A stretch of DNA of 64,000 bases from Pseudomonadota bacterium (GTDB lineage: Bacteria; Pseudomonadota; Gammaproteobacteria; Steroidobacterales; Steroidobacteraceae). The notes beneath the pieces are model-generated. The model saw only the letters and a program-made list of their open reading frames with translations, was not told the DNA's origin and made no database searches. Position numbers and translations under genes: made by a program. The stretch covers positions 84,529 to 148,528 of the forward strand of contig JAKAZL010000002.1 of the NCBI GenBank assembly GCA_021815925.1, in the 5' to 3' direction. How positions within the stretch are numbered: position 1 is the stretch's first letter; every line of letters starts with the position of its first letter. Below are positions 16,989 to 24,170 of this stretch, in pieces.

Positions 16989-18137
16989 TCAGCCGGTCTC
17001 GGCCAACTCCTCCTCCAGCCCGATCGAGGCGCTGCGGCCGGCGAGCAGCGCGCGATAGATGCCGAGCTGACGCTGGAAGATCCTCTGCCACGTGAAGCGC
17101 TGCAGCACGCGCTCGCGGGCGCTGCGCCCCAGTGCGCCCAGATCGCGTTCGTACAGCGCCGCCACCGCATCGGCGAGACTGCGGGCATCGTCCGGCTCGG
17201 CGAGCAACCCGCAGCGCTCGTTGAGCAGCTCGGGCACCGCCCCGGAGCGCACCGCCACGATCGGGCGGCCGCAGGCCATCGCCTCCAGGATCACCAGGCC
17301 GAATGTCTCACGCGTCCCGGCATGCACGAGCGCATCGCTCGAGGCCAGCCACTGCGCCAGCTCCACGCTGTCGCGTCGGTAAGGCAGCAGCGTGACGTTG
17401 GGCGCGAGCCGCCGGGTGCGGTGTCCGCCGATCATGAGCAGGTGGTAGGGCCGCCCCAGGTGCGTAAAGGCCCGCCGCAGCACCGGTACGTTCTTCTCGT
17501 CGGTGAACCGGCCGGCGTACACCAGCACCCGGGTGCAAGCGGGCAGGCCCAGCCGCTCACGCAGCCATGCGCCCCGGCGGCGCGGATGAAAAACCGCCTC
17601 GTCGACCCCGAGCGGCTGATGCATGGTGTTGGCGACCCCGAGCTGCCCGAGCAACTCGACCATGAGACGGCTCGGCGCGAACACCACGTCGAATCGCTCG
17701 TACAACCCGCGCACGTAGTGTTCCGCCAGGCGCTCGCTCAGCCGGCCGCCGAAGCGCCGGCCGAGGATGCGCGGCAGGTCGGAGTGAAAGAACGCCGCGC
17801 ACGGAATGGCTCGCCTGTGTGCCACCCGGCACGCGGCCCAGGCCGGGTGAAAGGCATCTCCGGCCTCGAGCAGGTCGGGCTCGAGCGCATCGAGCAGTCG
17901 CGCCCAGCGACGCGTGCTGAGCGGCAGGCGGTAATTGAACGAACCGGGCACCGGCAGGCCCGCCAGCGTGGAGACCCCGCCCGGCTCCAGGTGCTCGCTG
18001 CGGCCCGGCACGAGCAGCGTGTGCTGCCAGCCCGGCTGGGCGGCGAGCCAGGCGTGCTTGGCCGTCAGGTAGCGGCGCACGCCGCCGCTCGTCGGGGAGT
18101 AGAACAGGGTGGTGTCGACGAGGCGGCACGGGTGCAT
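16989..18137 (-). CDS. Glycosyltransferase family 4 protein
   Basis: The 382-residue GT-B glycosyltransferase has an N-terminal acceptor domain with the glycine-rich SPTSGGVRRYL loop. The C-terminal donor domain carries LVYAGRFTDEKNV and the family EX7E motif in GTRETFGLVILEAMACGRP. It transfers a nucleotide-activated sugar, probably mannose or glucose, to a lipid or polysaccharide acceptor that cannot be inferred. It converges on the hypothetical gene, with their stops 7 bases apart. Confidence 0.9.
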   Translation of the reverse strand: MHPCRLVDTTLFYSPTSGGVRRYLTAKHAWLAAQPGWQHTLLVPGRSEHLEPGGVSTLAGLPVPGSFNYRLPLSTRRWARLLDALEPDLLEAGDAFHPAWAACRVAHRRAIPCAAFFHSDLPRILGRRFGGRLSERLAEHYVRGLYERFDVVFAPSRLMVELLGQLGVANTMHQPLGVDEAVFHPRRRGAWLRERLGLPACTRVLVYAGRFTDEKNVPVLRRAFTHLGRPYHLLMIGGHRTRRLAPNVTLLPYRRDSVELAQWLASSDALVHAGTRETFGLVILEAMACGRPIVAVRSGAVPELLNERCGLLAEPDDARSLADAVAALYERDLGALGRSARERVLQRFTWQRIFQRQLGIYRALLAGRSASIGLEEELAETG

Positions 18138-18226
18138 CGGTCACTCCAGTTCCTCGGGGCCCGTCTCCCCTGGGCGCATTGCACGCCCCCCGTCGTGGAG
18201 TGTCAAGAAGCCGCCGGCGCGGCTGT

Positions 18227-19522
18227 TTACGCGGCCGACTGGGTCCGTCGCCGCGTACCGCTGCGCAGCGCGAGGCAGGCCGAGATCAACTCGTCGGCGC
18301 TGCGGAAACGGCCCTCGCGCTGCTTGGCGAGCAGCCGCGCAAGCAGCGGCGCGTAGCCGCTCACCGCCGGCGGCAGCCGCGGCGGCGTGGCGTTGACGTG
18401 CTGTTGCAGCACCTCCATGGCCGTGTTGCCCACGAACGGCTTGCGGCCGGTCAGCATCTCGTGAAAGATGACACCGAGGCTGTACAGGTCCGAACGCGGA
18501 TCCAACTTCTCGCCGAGCGCCTGCTCGGGGCTCATGTAGTAGGGCGAGCCGCGCAACACGCCGGTGTAGGTGCTGTGGTGGCTGACATCCAACTGTCGGG
18601 CGAGCCCGAAGTCGATCAGCACGATGTTGTCGTTCTCGCGCAGCATGACGTTCGGCGGCTTCAGGTCCCGGTGCAGCAGCCCCGCCCGGTGAACCACGGC
18701 GAGCGCGCCGGCGATCTTCTCCAGGAAACGCAGCGCTTCGGACTCGGTCACCCCGACCTGCATGCGAGCCTTGAGGTCCCCGCGCGGGAAGAACTCCATC
18801 GCCAGGTACTCGTAGCCGTCCTCGATGCCGTGATCGAAGATGCGCACCACGGCCGGATCGTGCACCGCGAGGATCGCCTGGTACTCGCGCTCCAGCGCCT
18901 GCTTGGCGCGGTCCTCGCAGGGCACCTTGCTCACCTTCAGCGCCACGTCGGTGTCGAACTCGCGGCTCTCGGCGAGGTACACGATGGCCTTGTCCGACTC
19001 GCTCAGCCGCCGGATGATCTGATAGCCGCTGATGGTCGGATGAGCCGTGCTGACCGGAGTGGGAGACGATGGGCTGGGCTTGTCCGGTTCGGCCTCGGTC
19101 ACGGCCGGTTCCGGGATGGCGGTTCGCTTGAGCGCCTGGAAGGCGAGATCGAGCGAGACCTGTAGCAGAGCCGGCGTGAGCAGCCGCTTGGGAAGGTAGT
19201 CGATGGCGCCGGCGCGCAGCGCCTGCACCGCGGTGAGCTCGTCACCGCCCTCGGCGAGCACGACCAGGACCGGGGGCGTTTCCCCGCAGCACAGGGCGCG
19301 CGCCTGCTTCAGTCCCTCGGGGGCCTCTTCCTGGCCGCCCGGGCCGAAATCCGCCACCAGGACGAGCACGTCGCAGGGGCGACCCTCGAGCGCGCCGTCC
19401 TGGGTGGGGTCGAGTGTGTCGACGCTGACCTGGGGATAGAGGATACCGAGGTGCAGCCGCAGCCACTCGCGATACTTGGCATCGCGATCGACGATCAACA
19501 GGCGTATCGCTGCGGGATTCAT
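18227..19522 (-). CDS. Receiver-domain/serine-threonine protein kinase fusion
   Basis: The 431-residue cytoplasmic protein has an N-terminal CheY-like receiver (about 5-130; RLLIVDRD and DYLPKRLL retained), a Pro/Ser linker to about 165, and a Hanks-type kinase domain (about 167-425). Kinase motifs are intact: Lys in VALKVSKV, HRDLKPPNVML, IDFGLAR and YMSPEQ. The receiver is atypical: the phospho-acceptor region reads VLVLVADFGPGG, and the usual Ser/Thr after strand 4 is replaced (VVLAEGG). No transmembrane segment is seen. It probably links two-component input to Ser/Thr phosphorylation, with partners unknown. It sits upstream of gspB-gspA in another orientation block. Confidence 0.88.
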   Translation of the reverse strand: MNPAAIRLLIVDRDAKYREWLRLHLGILYPQVSVDTLDPTQDGALEGRPCDVLVLVADFGPGGQEEAPEGLKQARALCCGETPPVLVVLAEGGDELTAVQALRAGAIDYLPKRLLTPALLQVSLDLAFQALKRTAIPEPAVTEAEPDKPSPSSPTPVSTAHPTISGYQIIRRLSESDKAIVYLAESREFDTDVALKVSKVPCEDRAKQALEREYQAILAVHDPAVVRIFDHGIEDGYEYLAMEFFPRGDLKARMQVGVTESEALRFLEKIAGALAVVHRAGLLHRDLKPPNVMLRENDNIVLIDFGLARQLDVSHHSTYTGVLRGSPYYMSPEQALGEKLDPRSDLYSLGVIFHEMLTGRKPFVGNTAMEVLQQHVNATPPRLPPAVSGYAPLLARLLAKQREGRFRSADELISACLALRSGTRRRTQSAA

Positions 19523-19637
19523 GGGTCGGTCTGGGACCTTGGACCAGGCCGGGGTATTTGTCGCGGACTGCGGGGCGATTCTGTGAATCAGGTCATCTGC
19601 CGCCCGGCGTTATGTGATGCGGCGGGCCGGGATCGGC

Positions 19638-20336
19638 TCAGCGCGGCAGCAGGAATTTACGCCCCTGGTACGACAGGACGACCCCGTCGGGCCGGATCTG
19701 CACGACGGTGATGCCGTCGGTCAGCGAATCACCCTGGTGCAGCTTGTGCATGTTGATCATCACGAAGCGCTTGCTGGGGTCTGGATCGTAGACGTGCAGA
19801 TCCATGTGCAGCACCGGCAGCTGAGCGCCGGGGCCCGCCGCGAACTGGGCATAAAGAGGCAGGCCGCCCGCGGCCGGCTCCGTCGCGGCCGGGGGCGATT
19901 GCACCGCCGGCGCCAGGTCCGCGGCAGTGGGGGATGCGGACGGGGAGACAGCCGGTTCGGCAGGGGCCATGGCGGCCGGGACCGGGGATGATGCGGCCGG
20001 CTTGCCCGATGCGATCCCGGTGCCGGGTGGCGATGCGGGTGCGACGGACACCGGTGTGAGCACGCTCGGCTCGAGGGCTGCGGGAACTGTCGGGGCTGCC
20101 GCCGCGGGGCGTGCCGCCGCCCGGACGGTGGCCGGCACCGGGGTGCGCACCGTCGGGCGGCGCAGGAGCATCCAGGTGAGCACAGCCCCATTGGTGAGCA
20201 GCAGGATGCCGATGACGATCGCCCAGATCGGCAGCCCGCGGCGCGGCGGGGTCACCCGCACCTCGAACAGCGCCGGTCCTGCCTGACGCTGGCGGGCGTT
20301 TTCCGACTTCTTCAGTGCATCGAGGATGAATGACAT
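19638..20336 (-). CDS. gspB: General secretion pathway protein B-like (GspB)
   Basis: The 232-residue protein opens with the GspB signature MSFILDALKKSENARQRQ, then one transmembrane helix (about 40-62), a long Ala/Pro-rich periplasmic linker, and a C-terminal domain ending in VVQIRPDGVVLSYQGRKFLL, typical of GspB/type II secretion assembly factors. GspB works with GspA to help insert the GspD secretin through peptidoglycan. The ATG at 20336 begins one base after the gspA stop, so the two are coupled. No other type II secretion genes are in the window. Confidence 0.88.
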   Translation of the reverse strand: MSFILDALKKSENARQRQAGPALFEVRVTPPRRGLPIWAIVIGILLLTNGAVLTWMLLRRPTVRTPVPATVRAAARPAAAAPTVPAALEPSVLTPVSVAPASPPGTGIASGKPAASSPVPAAMAPAEPAVSPSASPTAADLAPAVQSPPAATEPAAGGLPLYAQFAAGPGAQLPVLHMDLHVYDPDPSKRFVMINMHKLHQGDSLTDGITVVQIRPDGVVLSYQGRKFLLPR

Positions 20337-20337
20337 A

Positions 20338-21996
20338 TCAGCCGCCGTTGGCCTGCGCGTCGAGCCGCGGAGTGTGGGGCTGGGCGAGCGCGCCCGATAC
20401 CGCCACCTGAGTCTCGATTCCCGCCACGCCGTCGACCGCCAGGCCGTGCGTGCGCTGGAAGCGTCGAACCAGCCGGACCAGACCGGCATCGTACACGTTG
20501 TTCGCCGGGCCGGTCGGCTGCACGCCCTCGAGGTGCTGCAGGCTGGTGCGCAGCCAGTCAACGCCGGCGCCGCTCATGCCGTCCGACAGGATGCGCAGCG
20601 AGCCGTCGGCCGGGCGCCACAGCAGCACGTATTCACCCACCCAGTCACGCGATAGCGCGCCGAGTCCGACGCGGCTCGGTGCGGGCCCGAGATCCAGTGT
20701 CGCCTGCGTGCGATGCAGCTGTCGCAGGACCACGTGGAAAGTATGTCCCGACGCATCGGCCAGCACCAGGATGGCCGGGCGGTTGTAGAGGCGCAGCTGG
20801 CCCAGCGAGCCCTGGCTCTTCAGACAGGACAGGCCATGCTGTGCGGCCTGCCGGCAGGGATGCTTGCTCCCCGGGTCGGGCAGGCCCCACAGCGCGAACA
20901 GGCGGGCATAGGCCGCCTGGGAGGTTGTATCGGCCCCGTACTGGCTCAGCAGCTGACCGAGCGACTGCGGCCTGTGCACCGGGTGCGCCGCGCGCAGTGC
21001 CGGCGCGGCCGGGTGCGGCGCCGGCGCCGGTGGCGGGATTGGCGCCGTGTGTCCGTGCGCGGCCACCGGGTCATCCGGCGAGAGCCACCCGGCGGGGGCG
21101 AACCGCCACAGCGCAAGACTTCCGCCCGCCAGCAGCAGCACGGCCGCAGCGGCCCCCGACCAGGCGATCCAGGGCCGTGCGGTGTGCCGCCCGAAGACCT
21201 CGGTGCCGGCCTGGCGGACCAGGGAGGTGGTGACGCGGTGCCGGTCGAGCGAGTAGCCGCCGAGCAGCGCCCGGTCGCACAGGATGTTGATCACGCGCGG
21301 CACGCCGCCGGAGAGCCGGTGGATTTTCTGCAGCGCGCGGCGGCTGAAGATCTCGCTGGTCGCGCCGGCCACGCGCAGGCGATGGCGCACGTAGGCCACG
21401 GTTTCGGGCGCCGAGAGCGGATCGAGGTGATAACGGCCGGTGATGCGCTGGGCGAGCTGGCGCAATTCACTGCGGTCGAGCAGCTCGCGCAGTTCCGGCT
21501 GGCCGATGAGGATGATCTGCAGCAGCTTCTGCGTGTTGGTCTCGAGATTGGTCAGCAGCCGCACCTGTTCGAGCACATCGGGGGCGAGGTTCTGCGCCTC
21601 GTCGACCACCAGCACGACGCGCCGTCCCGCCGCGTGCGCGCGCAGCAGGTAGTCGTTCAGGATGTCGACCAGGTCCTTCAGGCTCCCTGCGGCACTGTCC
21701 GGCACGCCGATGCCGAGCTCCTCGCACAGGGTGAGCAGGAATTCCGGCGCGGTCATGCGCGGGTTGAGGATCAGCGCGATCTCGGCGTTCTCCGGGATCT
21801 GCGCGAGCAGCGAGCGCACGATGGTGGTCTTGCCCGTGCCGACCTCGCCGGTGAGCTGGATGAACCCGCCGGCCTCTTTGATGCCGTAGAGCAGATGTGC
21901 CATCGCCTCGGCGTGCCGCTCGCTCAAAAAGAGGTAGCGCGGATCCGGGGTGATCGAGAAGGGCTTCTCGTTGAGGCCGAAGAACGACAGGTACAT
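20338..21996 (-). CDS. gspA: GspA/ExeA-type AAA ATPase with C-terminal peptidoglycan-binding domain
   Basis: The 552-residue protein starts MYLSFFGLNEKPFSITPDPR, the ExeA/GspA signature. An AAA ATPase follows with Walker A GEVGTGKTT (about residue 49) and Walker B VVLVVDEAQN. A transmembrane helix lies near 275-297. The periplasmic part ends in a PG_binding_1-type domain (NNVYDAGLVRLVRRFQRTHG). It hydrolyses ATP in the cytoplasm and binds peptidoglycan outside to place the secretin. It is co-transcribed with gspB, and dinB ends 10 bases upstream of its start. Confidence 0.93.
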   Translation of the reverse strand: MYLSFFGLNEKPFSITPDPRYLFLSERHAEAMAHLLYGIKEAGGFIQLTGEVGTGKTTIVRSLLAQIPENAEIALILNPRMTAPEFLLTLCEELGIGVPDSAAGSLKDLVDILNDYLLRAHAAGRRVVLVVDEAQNLAPDVLEQVRLLTNLETNTQKLLQIILIGQPELRELLDRSELRQLAQRITGRYHLDPLSAPETVAYVRHRLRVAGATSEIFSRRALQKIHRLSGGVPRVINILCDRALLGGYSLDRHRVTTSLVRQAGTEVFGRHTARPWIAWSGAAAAVLLLAGGSLALWRFAPAGWLSPDDPVAAHGHTAPIPPPAPAPHPAAPALRAAHPVHRPQSLGQLLSQYGADTTSQAAYARLFALWGLPDPGSKHPCRQAAQHGLSCLKSQGSLGQLRLYNRPAILVLADASGHTFHVVLRQLHRTQATLDLGPAPSRVGLGALSRDWVGEYVLLWRPADGSLRILSDGMSGAGVDWLRTSLQHLEGVQPTGPANNVYDAGLVRLVRRFQRTHGLAVDGVAGIETQVAVSGALAQPHTPRLDAQANGG

Positions 21997-22006
21997 CGCT
22001 TACCGA

Positions 22007-23164
22007 TCAATCCAGCATGTTGCCACGGCGCAGCGCACGGCTGCCGAAACGCTCGCGCACCTGGTCGAGGGCGGAATCGAGCCGTGTCGTCCCGCCGTTG
22101 CCGGTGCGCTCGAACAGACCGAGCTGCGCCGCCGGCGCCAGCTCGCCCAGCACGACGCCGAGCAGACGCAGTTTCGCACCCCGATGCTCGGCGAGCCAGC
22201 GGGTCAGCAGGTCCCGGGCCACGTCGCGCACCGCGCGACCATCCTGCGTCGGCGGGGCAATGGCGCGCTGGCGCGTAAAGGTGGCGAAATCGTGGCAGCG
22301 GATCTTCACGCCGACCCGGCCGGTCATCAAGCCCTTGGCGCGCAGCCGCTCGCCGGCCTTCTCCGCCAGGCGACACAGATGCCCGTCCAGCTCGCGGGGG
22401 TCGGTGAGGTCGCGGGCAAAGGTGTCCTCGGCACTGAGTGACTTGTCCTCGACCTCGCTCGACACCGGACGCTTGTCGATCCCCGCGGCGCGCTCGCGCA
22501 GGCGCGGGGTATCCCGGCCGAACAGCGGCCACAGGAGCGCATCGGGCGCGGTGCGCAGCTCGCGCAGCGTGCGCAGGCCGGCCGCCTCGACTTTCTCGCC
22601 CAGTTTGCGGCCCAGTCCGGGCAGACGGCGCACGGACAGCGGATCGAGCACCTCGCGGATCCGCTCGGCGGGGACCAACGTCAGCCCGTCCGGCTTGTCC
22701 AGATCGGAGGCGATCTTCGCGACCAGCTTGTTCGGCGCCACGCCCACCGAGGCCGTGAGCCCGGTGCGCGCGCGGATCTGCTCCTTGATGCGCCGGGCAA
22801 TGACCGGCGGCTCGCCGAGCAGCTGCACGCTCGCGGTCACGTCGAGGAACGCCTCATCGAGCGACAGACCCTGCACCAGCGGGGTGATCGCGCGGAAAAT
22901 CTCGAAGACCTGCGCGGACACCTCGCGATAGCGGGCGATGCGCGGCGGCACGCAGATCGCGCTCGGGCACAGCCGCAGCGCGGTACTCATGGGCATCGCC
23001 GAGCGGACCCCGAAGCGGCGGACCTCGTAGCTCGCGGCCGCCACCACGCCGCGCGCGCCGTCATGGCCCACCACCAGGGGCTTGCCGGCGAGCTCGGGGT
23101 GATCATGCTGCTCCACCGAGGCGAAGAACGCGTCCATGTCGACATGGAGGATGGCGCGGTTCAT
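22007..23164 (-). CDS. dinB: DNA polymerase IV (Y-family)
   Basis: The 385-residue translesion polymerase has the DinB motifs HVDMDAFFASVEQ (catalytic Asp), SYEVRRFGVRSAM, SLDEAFLDVT (catalytic Asp-Glu) and the HhH segment LPGLGRKLGEKVEA. The little-finger domain follows. It lacks a recognisable C-terminal beta-clamp pentapeptide of the QLxLF form other than AQLGLF near the end, which fits well. ATG 23164 is the conserved start (MNRAILHVDMDAFF). The gene lies between DUF3667 and gspA on the same strand. Confidence 0.95.
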   Translation of the reverse strand: MNRAILHVDMDAFFASVEQHDHPELAGKPLVVGHDGARGVVAAASYEVRRFGVRSAMPMSTALRLCPSAICVPPRIARYREVSAQVFEIFRAITPLVQGLSLDEAFLDVTASVQLLGEPPVIARRIKEQIRARTGLTASVGVAPNKLVAKIASDLDKPDGLTLVPAERIREVLDPLSVRRLPGLGRKLGEKVEAAGLRTLRELRTAPDALLWPLFGRDTPRLRERAAGIDKRPVSSEVEDKSLSAEDTFARDLTDPRELDGHLCRLAEKAGERLRAKGLMTGRVGVKIRCHDFATFTRQRAIAPPTQDGRAVRDVARDLLTRWLAEHRGAKLRLLGVVLGELAPAAQLGLFERTGNGGTTRLDSALDQVRERFGSRALRRGNMLD

Positions 23165-23189
23165 GGCGGCAGGCGCCGGTCCCTGGCGA

Positions 23190-24170
23190 TCAGAGGGAGA
23201 GGAAACTGTAGGCGACCGTGCTGGCGAGCACGGTCGCACCGATGAGCAGGTAGGCGAGGCCGAGGCCGGTCATCTTGCCGAGGGTCCGCCAGCGGCTCTG
23301 GCCGTACACGCGCCGCAGCGCGAGGTAGTAGTAGACCGGGATGGCGATGGTGACGAAGAAGCTGAGCAGCGCGCTCACGGCCCGTGAGGCGGTGAGCATG
23401 CCGGCGATCTCAACCAGGCCGAACAGCACGAACAGAAACGCGTGGTCGTGCAGCAGGAACAGCAGGTGCTCGACGTAGTAGCGGCGCGGCCTGCGGTACA
23501 GGGGCACCATGGCGAGCGCCAGCAGCGGCAGCAGCAGAAACATCGCCCGCTCGTAGTTGCGTCCGAGCGCGGCGCCGAAGCGCTGTATGCCGCCGGCCGC
23601 GGTCACCGCGAGGCAGCTGTGCTCGAGCCGGTGCGCGAGCCAGGGCGATACCTGCGCGCCGGCGGCCGCGGTGCGGGCGCAGAGCTGATGCGGGTGCGCG
23701 ATCGCCGTGTTCGCCGCCGGCGCAACGGCACGGCGGGCCGGCGGCTGCACGGAGTAGTGGAAGGTCTTGGCGTTGTTCACCACATGAATCGTGGCGTGCG
23801 GGGCGAGCGAGGCCGCCAGCCCGGCGATCAGGAAGAACAGCAGGCTCACCACCAGGTAGAGGCGCACCGGCGGCAGGTATCGCGCCCGCCGCCCGTCGAG
23901 AAATTCCCGGGTGAGCAGTCCGGGGCGCAGCAGCAGCGCATAGAGCGTCCGCCACAACCTCGAGTCCGCGTGAGTGAGATCCTCGGTCGCCTCCTGCATG
24001 AAGTGCCAGAAGGAGTGCACCGGGTGGTCGTGATGGCGCTGACCGCACTCGCTGCAGTACGGCCCGGTGAGCGGCGTGCCGCAGTTGGTGCACAGGTGGC
24101 CCGCCGCGCCCGCGGGCACGATCGGGACCCGCGCATCGGCGAGCGCCGGCGTTGCCACCGGCGTGTTCAT
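23190..24170 (-). CDS. DUF3667 family membrane protein with zinc ribbon
   Basis: This 326-residue protein has an N-terminal zinc ribbon, CTNCGTPLTGPYCSECGQRH near residue 27, and then at least four transmembrane helices. The HADSRLWRTLYALLLRPGLL segment and GRRARYLPPVRLYLVVSLLFF are DUF3667 hallmarks. Function is unknown. The ATG at 24170 overlaps the fadE stop by 4 nt (ATGA), so translation is coupled to fatty acid oxidation. Confidence 0.82.
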   Translation of the reverse strand: MNTPVATPALADARVPIVPAGAAGHLCTNCGTPLTGPYCSECGQRHHDHPVHSFWHFMQEATEDLTHADSRLWRTLYALLLRPGLLTREFLDGRRARYLPPVRLYLVVSLLFFLIAGLAASLAPHATIHVVNNAKTFHYSVQPPARRAVAPAANTAIAHPHQLCARTAAAGAQVSPWLAHRLEHSCLAVTAAGGIQRFGAALGRNYERAMFLLLPLLALAMVPLYRRPRRYYVEHLLFLLHDHAFLFVLFGLVEIAGMLTASRAVSALLSFFVTIAIPVYYYLALRRVYGQSRWRTLGKMTGLGLAYLLIGATVLASTVAYSFLSL

